Shown here in pieces: positions 46,835 to 53,681 of a stretch of DNA of 64,000 nt. Below the pieces are notes generated by a model, which was not told the origin of the DNA, ran no database searches, and worked only from the letters and a program-made list of their open reading frames with translations. Made by a program: the position numbers and the translations under genes. Source of the DNA: a virus; IMG/VR virus record IMGVR_UViG_3300020200_000009, positions 25,744 through 89,743 of that record. One strand, written 5' to 3'. Every line of letters starts with the position of its first letter. Within the stretch, counting starts at the first letter, position 1.

Positions 46835-47369
46835 ACAGATAGAAAATAGAAATTTTCTATCACCAATTGGATTCAAATTTATGCTAGCAAAATTTCCTAA
46901 AGTAGCATATTTTTGTCAGTCTGCAAATATTCCAGGTATTACTTTAGGGATTAGTAATCAATCAACACCATATAGAGGACTACCCCTCGAAGGGTTTATG
47001 ACTTTTGAGCCTCTTAGTCTTTCATTCATTATAGATGAAGACCTTGAGAATTATATGATTCTCCACAACTGGATTCGCGCTCTTGGCACACCTAATAACA
47101 CTAGGGAAAGAGTTGAGTATCGTAATAAGATGGAATCAATATTTGGTAACAGCGATTTGTACGCTGATGCCACTCTTACTATTTTAAATAGTAACCTCAG
47201 AAGAAACTTTGATATTGTGTTTCAAGACCTTTTCCCAGAGTCCTTGAATGCTTTGGAATTTAGTGCTACAATAGATGGCACAGAGTATGCCATGGCGCAA
47301 GTGCAATTTAGATATCTTGCATATGAAGTCCGCACTAAATCTGGAGATCGTGATAAGAGACTTGACTAA
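46818..47369 (+). CDS. 3: Tail completion and sheath stabiliser protein gp3 (by synteny)
   Basis: A 183-residue protein with the pattern NRNFLSPIGFKFMLAKFPKV, ANIPGITLG, IDEDLENYMILHNWIRALG and a C-terminal DGTEYAMAQVQFRYLAYEV strand. This family follows gp23 in cyanophages and is annotated there as gp3, which caps the tail tube end. The fold of tail-tube-like proteins fits the strand pattern. The gp3 name rests on synteny more than on similarity to T4 gp3 that I can see. The stop overlaps the uvsY start by one base. Confidence 0.75.
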   Translation: MTTWNKQIENRNFLSPIGFKFMLAKFPKVAYFCQSANIPGITLGISNQSTPYRGLPLEGFMTFEPLSLSFIIDEDLENYMILHNWIRALGTPNNTRERVEYRNKMESIFGNSDLYADATLTILNSNLRRNFDIVFQDLFPESLNALEFSATIDGTEYAMAQVQFRYLAYEVRTKSGDRDKRLD

Positions 47370-47812
47370 TGAATCTTGAAAAAATTGAGCAGATGTGGGC
47401 AAAGGATTCTGAATCATTTTTTGACCACAGAGACTTGCCAGAATTACTGGCAAACGATAGTATGGAAACCCCAAGACTTCACGCTAAGTATCTACAATTT
47501 TATAATCAATTTAAATTGATGCTATCTGAAGCAGAAGTTAAGTATAGACAACTTTATAGAGAGAAGTTTGAATACTATACTGGAAAAGCACCAGCATCTG
47601 TATACAAAGAAAACCCCTTTGACTTGAAGGTGCTCAAAGGAGATATTCCGATGTATATTGACTCGGACCCAGAGCTATGCAAAACTAAACAGAAAATTGA
47701 CTACCTTGAAACTTGTATAAATTCTATTGATAGGATTCTTAAGCAAATCGACAGTCGTGGATATGCTATCAAAAATACTATCGAAATTATCAAATATTAT
47801 GGTATTAGATGA
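47369..47812 (+). CDS. uvsY: Recombination mediator UvsY
   Basis: A 147-residue protein overlapping gp3 by one base. The helical central part (ETPRLHAKYLQFYNQFKLML, then REKFEYYTGKAP) and the C-terminal SIDRILKQIDSRGYAIKNTI match the UvsY pattern (T4: DYYSGR and IKSRGFAIKH). UvsY loads the UvsX recombinase on gp32-covered single strands. It is directly coupled to uvsW by an ATGA overlap, as in other T4-like cyanophages. UvsX itself is not in this window. Confidence 0.9.
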   Translation: MNLEKIEQMWAKDSESFFDHRDLPELLANDSMETPRLHAKYLQFYNQFKLMLSEAEVKYRQLYREKFEYYTGKAPASVYKENPFDLKVLKGDIPMYIDSDPELCKTKQKIDYLETCINSIDRILKQIDSRGYAIKNTIEIIKYYGIR

Positions 47813-49269
47813 TTACTATTGTAAAGAAGAACGAAATCTATTTAAAGGTCGAAAGTGAGCAACATATCCATAAGGAATTGAGTGAGCACTTTTCGTTTGA
47901 TGTGCCTGGTGCAAAATTCATGCCACAATATAAATCCCGTGTATGGGATGGAAAGATTCGTTTATACTCTCCTGGCACAGGAGAAATATATGTGGGTCTT
48001 TATGATTATCTTATTGAGTATCTAGAAAATAAAGGGTATGAATATGTTATTCAACACAGTAAGTTTTATGGAATTCCCAATGAAACTGACGAATCTATTA
48101 CACCTGAAAATGTTGCATCTTTTGTTAGGTCTTTAAATCTACCCTTTAAGATCAGAGACTACCAACTTAAAGCACTTTTCTCTGCACTTAGAGACAATAG
48201 AAAATTATTATTATCACCTACAGGGTCTGGAAAATCTCTAATTATTTACACCCTAGTGCGTTGGCACTTGCAGCATGATAGAAATATTCTTATCATTGTG
48301 CCTACAACATCTCTAGTTTCGCAATTAAAGAAAGACTTCAATGACTATGGGTGGTATGCTGACCACTACTGTCATGAAATTATGGCAGGTAGAGATAAGT
48401 ATACACATAAAGAAGTTGTTATTTCAACATGGCAATCTATCTACAAAGAGCCTCGCAAATTCTTTGAAAGGTTTGATGTGATAATTGGAGATGAAGCACA
48501 CCTTTATAAAGCAAAAAGTCTGTCAGGCATTCTCACAAAATGCCATGATGCAAAGTATAGAGTCGGGCTGACAGGCACCTTGGATGGAATGCACACGCAT
48601 CAACTTGTACTTGAGGGGTTGTTTGGTCGGTGCGACAAGGTGACGAGTACTGCTGCGTTGATGCAGAAGGGACAATTGACTCCTCTAAAGGTAAAGATTC
48701 TTCTGTTGAAGCATGGTTATGTTCCATTTGATTATTATCAACAAGAGATGGATTATATAGTATCCCATCCTTCACGAAACAATCTAATTTGTAACCTTGC
48801 GAAAGATTTAAATGGAAATACATTGATACTATTTAACTATATCGAGAAGCACGGAGACCCCTTATGGGAATTGCTAAATAGTAAAGTCAGTGGGGACCGC
48901 AAAATATTTTTTATTCACGGCGGAGTTGATGCAGTCCAAAGGGAAGAAGCAAGACAAATTTGCGAAACAGAAAAGGATGCTATTATCCTTGCATCATATG
49001 GTACTTTTTCTACAGGTATTAATATTCGTAACCTACATAATATAATTTTTGCATCTCCATCAAAATCGAGAGTAAGAAATCTTCAATCGATTGGACGGGT
49101 TTTGAGAAAGGGTGATAATAAAGCACAGGCTATATTATATGATATTGCCGACGACTGCTCTAGAAATTCCTCTCACAATTATACACTTCGACATCTCATT
49201 GAAAGAATGAAAATATATGACGAAGAAAAATTTGATTATGAAATCACCAAAGTCAATCTAAAAAAATGA
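47809..49269 (+). CDS. uvsW: DNA/RNA helicase UvsW
   Basis: A 486-residue superfamily 2 helicase. A small N-terminal domain (KSRVWDGKIRLYSPGTGEIY) precedes the motor domains. Motifs seen: IRDYQLKAL (Q-like), LSPTGSGKSL (Walker A, ~137), VPTTSLVSQL, DEAH in IIGDEAHLY (~228), GLTGTL (motif III), and SIGRVLRKG (motif VI). UvsW unwinds R-loops and branched DNA, shutting off origin-dependent replication and favouring recombination-dependent replication late in infection. The length is near T4 UvsW (503). Confidence 0.93.
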   Translation: MITIVKKNEIYLKVESEQHIHKELSEHFSFDVPGAKFMPQYKSRVWDGKIRLYSPGTGEIYVGLYDYLIEYLENKGYEYVIQHSKFYGIPNETDESITPENVASFVRSLNLPFKIRDYQLKALFSALRDNRKLLLSPTGSGKSLIIYTLVRWHLQHDRNILIIVPTTSLVSQLKKDFNDYGWYADHYCHEIMAGRDKYTHKEVVISTWQSIYKEPRKFFERFDVIIGDEAHLYKAKSLSGILTKCHDAKYRVGLTGTLDGMHTHQLVLEGLFGRCDKVTSTAALMQKGQLTPLKVKILLLKHGYVPFDYYQQEMDYIVSHPSRNNLICNLAKDLNGNTLILFNYIEKHGDPLWELLNSKVSGDRKIFFIHGGVDAVQREEARQICETEKDAIILASYGTFSTGINIRNLHNIIFASPSKSRVRNLQSIGRVLRKGDNKAQAILYDIADDCSRNSSHNYTLRHLIERMKIYDEEKFDYEITKVNLKK

Positions 49270-49697
49270 TTAATTACATTCGCCACGATAACGAATTCTA
49301 TGGTAGTTTAAAGTTGACCTCAGGAGAAGAAGTCCTAGGAGAAATGTTTGCTGTAGAAGAAGATGGTATGTCAGTGTTTTATATTTCAAACCCTGTTTCT
49401 GCACATATGCATCAAGTTGAAAGAGATGGTCAACTTAGCATGGCAGCAGGATTTGTGAAGTGGCAACTTTGGTCTGATGAAGAATTTTTTATTGTCAAAG
49501 AACCAGACATCATTACTTGTGCGCCAATGTCTCAAGAAGCAGTTATGATGTATAAATTATGGTGGAGAAAAGAAAGCGGAAAAAACGATAGTGAAACTAA
49601 TGATAGTTACTCTATAGATATGAATGAAAATATGGGGTTAGTCGGTAAAGTTTCAGAAGCTCGTATTAAACTAGAAGATATTTTTAAGAACTCATAG
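49266..49697 (+). CDS. Conserved cyanophage protein with Lsm-like N-terminal half
   Basis: A 143-residue protein coupled to uvsW by ATGA. The first ~60 residues (YGSLKLTSGEEVLGEMFAVE, then FYISNPVSAHMHQVE) have the strand-and-turn pattern of a small Sm/Lsm-type barrel. The rest is polar and acidic, ending in a helix (SEARIKLEDIFKNS). A role in RNA binding or late transcription is conceivable from its place before gp55, but nothing in the sequence proves it. It is not obviously gp33. Confidence 0.7.
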   Translation: MINYIRHDNEFYGSLKLTSGEEVLGEMFAVEEDGMSVFYISNPVSAHMHQVERDGQLSMAAGFVKWQLWSDEEFFIVKEPDIITCAPMSQEAVMMYKLWWRKESGKNDSETNDSYSIDMNENMGLVGKVSEARIKLEDIFKNS

Positions 49698-49707
49698 AGG
49701 TAACTTT

Positions 49708-49753
49708 CAACCCTGACATGGTTGATTATAATTACTTTTATTCTGTATGTCAA
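49708..49753 (+). promoter_or_regulatory. 46-bp regulatory element, copy 2 (upstream of gp55)
   Basis: This matches 38 of 46 positions of the element at 21113-21158: CAACC, 7-base loop, GGTTG (49708-49724), then ATTATAATTA with a TATAAT box at 49727-49732, a T-rich stretch, and TATGTCAA at the same distance. The hairpin lies in the spacer between the -10 and a poor -35 (CTTTCA). It may be an early promoter with an operator, or a weak terminator of the uvsW operon. Confidence 0.6.
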
Positions 49754-49763
49754 CCTTGACATA
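49746..49763 (+). promoter_or_regulatory. 18-bp perfect palindrome over gp55 promoter -35, operator candidate
   Basis: TATGTCAA, two C, TTGACATA is a perfect 8-bp inverted repeat around a CC centre. Its right arm contains the TTGACA -35 box of the promoter that follows, so a bound dimer would block RNA polymerase. Confidence 0.55.
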
Positions 49764-49784
49764 TCGTGAAGAATATTATATTAT
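49756..49784 (+). promoter_or_regulatory. Sigma-70-type promoter for gp55
   Basis: TTGACA (49756-49761), a 17-base spacer and TATTAT (49779-49784) form a near-consensus promoter for the host vegetative sigma. The predicted start near 49791 gives a leader of about 30 bases to the gp55 ATG. This fits expression of the late sigma factor before late genes. Confidence 0.65.
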
Positions 49785-49821
49785 TATTTGGTGACCAAGT
49801 TATCGGCATATGTATACTTTA

Positions 49822-50289
49822 ATGAGCGTTAAGAAAAAACAACACTACGTAGATAACAAACAATTTCTTGACGAGATAGTTAAGTATCGCCAAGCGGTTG
49901 ACGCTGCAAAAAAATTAGATAAACCAAAACCACGTATCAGTAGGTATATTGGAGACTGTTTTTTGAAGATAGCAACTCACCTGTCATATCGCCCTAACTT
50001 CATTAACTACATGTATAAAGAGGATATGATTTCAGACGGTGTGGAAAATTGTGTCCAGTATATAGATAATTTTGACCCAGCAAAATCAACAAATCCATTT
50101 GCATATTTTACTCAAATTGTGTATTATGCTTTTTTACGTAGGATTGCCAAAGAGAAGCGTCAAATGGATATCAGAGATAAGTTAATTGAGAAGAATGGTT
50201 ACGACCAAGTATTCCATTCAGATACAAACGAGGACTCGTCAGAACTTAATTCAATTAAGAGTCGTATTGAAACTAGCATGAGATATTGA
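49822..50289 (+). CDS. 55: Late-transcription sigma factor gp55
   Basis: A 155-residue divergent sigma-70-family protein. I start it at MSVKKKQHYVDNKQF because homologues begin so; an ATG four codons upstream (49810) is the alternative, and neither has a clear Shine-Dalgarno site. The RNA-polymerase core-binding and -10 recognition region is recognisable as DMISDGVENCVQYIDNFDPAKS followed by NPFAYFTQIVYYAFLRRIAKEK. With the gp45 clamp and a co-activator, gp55 directs host polymerase to TATAAATA-type late promoters. T4 gp55 is 185 residues. Confidence 0.9.
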   Translation: MSVKKKQHYVDNKQFLDEIVKYRQAVDAAKKLDKPKPRISRYIGDCFLKIATHLSYRPNFINYMYKEDMISDGVENCVQYIDNFDPAKSTNPFAYFTQIVYYAFLRRIAKEKRQMDIRDKLIEKNGYDQVFHSDTNEDSSELNSIKSRIETSMRY

Positions 50290-50319
50290 TACTAAGTGTG
50301 CCAGTTGATAAACTGTCTA

Positions 50320-50326
50320 CTAAATA
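50320..50326 (+). promoter_or_regulatory. Late-promoter-like CTAAATA box
   Basis: CTAAATA lies 12 bases before the ATG at 50339 in the gap after gp55. The short distance makes it doubtful, though the box matches others in the window. Confidence 0.3.
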
Positions 50327-50338
50327 AATCAAAACTCT

Positions 50339-50521
50339 ATGAAACGGTTTATAGTAACTTTGTTATTCAATGATGGGACACTGACCAATTACATAATTGA
50401 CTCATATGCTTCAGAGTGGCTTGTACTCCATTCTCAAATAGCACATAAAGAAAATATTAAATCATATTCAATTATTGATTCCTCTCGTCTTAAATTCTAT
50501 GAAAATCCTCTTAATTACTGA
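50339..50521 (+). CDS. Small hypothetical protein upstream of gp47
   Basis: A 60-residue protein with alternating strands and helix (KRFIVTLLFNDGTLTNYIID, then SEWLVLHSQIAHKENI). I know of similar short genes before gp47 in cyanophages but no function. Its last 23 bases overlap the gp47 start, which suggests translational coupling. Confidence 0.65.
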   Translation: MKRFIVTLLFNDGTLTNYIIDSYASEWLVLHSQIAHKENIKSYSIIDSSRLKFYENPLNY

Positions 50522-51533
50522 CCAACATTTCGGAGTTAGAAATGATAATCAGTTTTTTGTGGAGAGATATAGACGCTTTTATGATACTGTAGTTATTCCA
50601 TATATTGATGAGCATAGTATTACTCACGTAATTTGCCTTGGTGATACGTTCGACCGTAGGAAAAGTATTAACTTTTCTTCTCTTGCTGCTGCCAAAGAGA
50701 TGTGGTTTGACCAATTAGCATCACGAGGTGTTACCTTGACTATGCTCTGTGGCAATCATGACATTTACTATAAGAATACTTTAAAGATTAATGCTCCTAG
50801 TCTTCTTTTATCTGAGTATTCCAACGTAGATATCATAGACCATCCTACCCAATGCTCAGTCGGGGGAGTCCCTACTCTTCTGTTACCTTGGATTTGTGAT
50901 GAAAATAGAGCAGAGACAATGCAAAAGATGTCTAAGACAGATGCACGACTTTGCCTTGGACATCTAGAACTAAATGGATTTGAAGCAATCCCTGGACATA
51001 AAATGGAGCATGGGGATGACCCAGATATTTTTTCCCAGTTTGAGTTAGTATGTTCTGGGCATTTTCACATGAGAAGTCGTAAAGCAAATATTCAATATCT
51101 CGGTAATCCCTACCAATTATACTGGAATGATTACGGTCAAACTAGAGGGTTTCATATCCTAAATACTGAGGATCTCTCCCTAGAGTTTGTGAGTAATCCT
51201 TATAATACATTTAACAAACTTTATTATAAAAATAATCTTAAACTTACAGAGAAACATCTTAGTCAACTTAGAGGCACATATGTAAAGTTAATTGTTGAAG
51301 ATAAAATTGACCAAGTTAAGTTTGATAAAACGGTAAGAATTTTACAGTCAGCAAATCTTGCTGACCTTAAAATCGTAGAAGATGTAACCTATGATTTGGG
51401 AGAGGTTGATTGTGAAGGGATGGAAATTGAGGATACTTTAAGTATTTTAGAAAAATGTGTTGCAGAATTTAGTAATAAGGATTCAATTTTTGGTATTTTA
51501 AAATCTTTATATGTAGAAGCGCAGGAGGTGTGA
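50499..51533 (+). CDS. 47: Recombination endonuclease subunit gp47 (Mre11/SbcD-like)
   Basis: A 344-residue metallophosphoesterase started at MKILLITDQHFGVRN. Phosphoesterase motifs are in order: D8-x-H10 (TDQHFG), GDTFDRR (~47), GNHD (~81), and the late GHFHMRS. It pairs with gp46 to resect double-strand ends and feed recombination-dependent replication. The length agrees with T4 gp47 (339). The next gene starts directly after the stop with GTG. Confidence 0.94.
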   Translation: MKILLITDQHFGVRNDNQFFVERYRRFYDTVVIPYIDEHSITHVICLGDTFDRRKSINFSSLAAAKEMWFDQLASRGVTLTMLCGNHDIYYKNTLKINAPSLLLSEYSNVDIIDHPTQCSVGGVPTLLLPWICDENRAETMQKMSKTDARLCLGHLELNGFEAIPGHKMEHGDDPDIFSQFELVCSGHFHMRSRKANIQYLGNPYQLYWNDYGQTRGFHILNTEDLSLEFVSNPYNTFNKLYYKNNLKLTEKHLSQLRGTYVKLIVEDKIDQVKFDKTVRILQSANLADLKIVEDVTYDLGEVDCEGMEIEDTLSILEKCVAEFSNKDSIFGILKSLYVEAQEV

Positions 51534-51794
51534 GTGTACGTTTTACTCGATAAACAGACTGGCGGTGTCTATGCCGTAAGAGATGACGAAACCGTTGAGA
51601 GAGTCGTCCAGTTGTTTCTTGACAAAGACGATGCAACTCGCTATTATGATATGCTACTAGCAACTGATTACCCAAGAATTTTGGAGGTTGCTGAGGTAGA
51701 AGAAGATGCTGTTAAAGACAACTGCAGACAATACGGTTATCTTTTTACAGTAATTACACCTGACGATTTTGTTATCCCACCCCCACACACATGA
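51534..51794 (+). CDS. DUF3110-like protein between gp47 and gp46
   Basis: An 86-residue protein starting with GTG, supported by a perfect AGGAGG site at 51523-51528, five bases upstream. The pattern YVLLDKQTGGVYAVRDDETV, a DDATRYYDML helix, and NCRQYGYLFTVITPDDFVIPP matches my memory of DUF3110, a small family typical of cyanobacteria and their phages. Function unknown. It overlaps gp46 by an ATGA. Its place inside the gp47-gp46 operon hints at a role linked to that nuclease or simply shared timing. Confidence 0.8.
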   Translation: MYVLLDKQTGGVYAVRDDETVERVVQLFLDKDDATRYYDMLLATDYPRILEVAEVEEDAVKDNCRQYGYLFTVITPDDFVIPPPHT

Positions 51795-53509
51795 TTGTAT
51801 TTGAAAATATCCGTTGGAAAAATTTCCTGAGCACAGGAAATGCCATGACGGAAGTTAAACTAAATGATAGTTATTCATCTCTTATTGTGGGTCAGAATGG
51901 TGCTGGTAAGTCCACGATTCTAGATGCATTGTGTTTTGTTTTATTTAATAAACCGTTTCGTAAAATTAATAAACCACAACTCGTAAATAGTATCAACGAA
52001 AGAGAATGTGTAGTTGAGATAGAATTTAAAATTGGCACAGTAAACTATAAGGTTGTCCGTGGTATCAAACCTAATATCTTTGAGATTTATAGGAATCAAA
52101 CTCTCATCGATCAAGATGCTGCAAACAGAGATTATCAAAAATATCTAGAGCAATCAATTCTCAAATTTAATTTTAAGTCTTTCACTCAAGTTGTTATTCT
52201 TGGGAGTAGCACTTTTGTTCCTTTCATGCAACTTCCTGCTGCTCATCGAAGAGAAGTTATTGAAGACCTTCTTGACATTCAAATCTTTTCACGGATGAAT
52301 ACTATCCTTAAAGATAGAATAAAAGATACAAAAGATTCTGTGACTCTATGTAATCATAATTTAAAACTTGCTGAGCAAAAAGTAAATATGCAACGCAACT
52401 CAATTGCAAATCTTGAGAAATTGAATAGCGATCATATATCTAATCTTCAAGCAAAGTTTACTTCTAATGAGCAAAGGTATAGTGATAATATTCAGAGAAT
52501 TTCTGCCGTTGATAGTCAGATTGAAAACTTGACTACATTAGTTGCAGATTTAGATGCTATGGAATCTAAGACCGAATCTCTAAAAGACATGCGCTCTAAG
52601 ATTCAACAAAATTTAAAGAAGGCAGTTAGTGATATTAATTTTTATCAAGACAATGATGTATGCCCGACTTGCTCTCAGACTCTTCATGCTGACCATAAGC
52701 ACGAAAAGATAGATGAGTCTATTAAAAAAGAGAGAAAGTTTCGTGAGGGAATGGCACAGATTACTGATAATATTAATGATATAAATTCAAAACTCAAACA
52801 GTGCAAAGAATATCAAAATGAAATCACCAGCCTACACCATCAAATTGCTGGATGGAATCGAGAGAATAGCAAAATTCTAAAAGATAATAAAGAAATTATA
52901 GAGCATGTTAATAAAGAAACTCCAGATATTAATAACGAGAAACGAATCCTATCTAACTATGAAAAAGATTTAAGCACTACTGAGAAAGCATGTGCAGAAA
53001 TCAACATTGAGTATAAAAATCTAATGACAGTTGCTGCGTTGTTGAAGGACGGCGGTATTAAAAGTCAGATCATTAAAAAGTATATTCCTGCAATTAATAC
53101 ACAGATTAATAAATATTTACAGTCTATGGATTTCTTCGTTGGGTTTACTCTCGACGAAGAGTTTAATGAGATTATCAAGTCTCGTTTTCGCGATGAGTTT
53201 TCTTATGCATCTTTTTCTGAAGGTGAAAAGCAGAAGATTGATTTGGCACTTCTCTTTACCTGGAGAGATATTGCCAAGATGAAAAACTCTGCTTCTACAA
53301 ATCTTTTGATTTTAGATGAAGTATTTGATTCTTCTCTTGATATTTCTGCAACAGATGAATTAATGAAAATTCTTAAGGGGCTTGACAAGACCACCAATCT
53401 GTTTGTAATCTCCCATAAGGGAGAGCAGATGCTAGACAAGTTTGATGCTACTCTTAAGTTTGAGAAAGTCAATGATTTCTCCAAGGTTACCAACGATGAA
53501 AATTCCTAA
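51791..53509 (+). CDS. 46: Recombination endonuclease subunit gp46 (Rad50/SbcC-like)
   Basis: A 572-residue ABC-type ATPase. Walker A is GQNGAGKSTILDAL (~residues 34-47), long coiled coils follow, with a zinc hook Cys291-P-T-Cys294, then a second coil, signature FSEGEKQKIDLALLF and Walker B LLILDEVFDSSLD. With gp47 it forms the phage Mre11-Rad50-type complex processing DNA ends. The length agrees with T4 gp46 (560). The final bases overlap the next small gene. Confidence 0.95.
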   Translation: MIVFENIRWKNFLSTGNAMTEVKLNDSYSSLIVGQNGAGKSTILDALCFVLFNKPFRKINKPQLVNSINERECVVEIEFKIGTVNYKVVRGIKPNIFEIYRNQTLIDQDAANRDYQKYLEQSILKFNFKSFTQVVILGSSTFVPFMQLPAAHRREVIEDLLDIQIFSRMNTILKDRIKDTKDSVTLCNHNLKLAEQKVNMQRNSIANLEKLNSDHISNLQAKFTSNEQRYSDNIQRISAVDSQIENLTTLVADLDAMESKTESLKDMRSKIQQNLKKAVSDINFYQDNDVCPTCSQTLHADHKHEKIDESIKKERKFREGMAQITDNINDINSKLKQCKEYQNEITSLHHQIAGWNRENSKILKDNKEIIEHVNKETPDINNEKRILSNYEKDLSTTEKACAEINIEYKNLMTVAALLKDGGIKSQIIKKYIPAINTQINKYLQSMDFFVGFTLDEEFNEIIKSRFRDEFSYASFSEGEKQKIDLALLFTWRDIAKMKNSASTNLLILDEVFDSSLDISATDELMKILKGLDKTTNLFVISHKGEQMLDKFDATLKFEKVNDFSKVTNDENS

Positions 53510-53681
53510 CTGGCAACACCATTCCAAAAAAGACCAAAAACGTCACCTTAAACCCCAAGCATTGCGACAAGCACGTGCTAGACGTAACCAGTTGAAAAAG
53601 CGTCTACTCGGACCCTCTGGACCCTCCAGGGGGTCTTACAGTATGGTTACCCACAGCAACCCCTCCTATGTTCACCAGTGA
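53496..53681 (+). CDS. Small basic protein with Arg/Lys-rich helix
   Basis: A 61-residue protein started at the ATG at 53496 (AAGG upstream), overlapping gp46 by 14 bases and the next gene by 14. The first ~40 residues (KDQKRHLKPQALRQARARRN, then QLKKR) form a highly basic helix; a short GPSGPSRG stretch follows. Similar proteins occur here in other cyanophages. Nucleic-acid binding is likely from charge alone. Confidence 0.7.
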   Translation: MKIPNWQHHSKKDQKRHLKPQALRQARARRNQLKKRLLGPSGPSRGSYSMVTHSNPSYVHQ

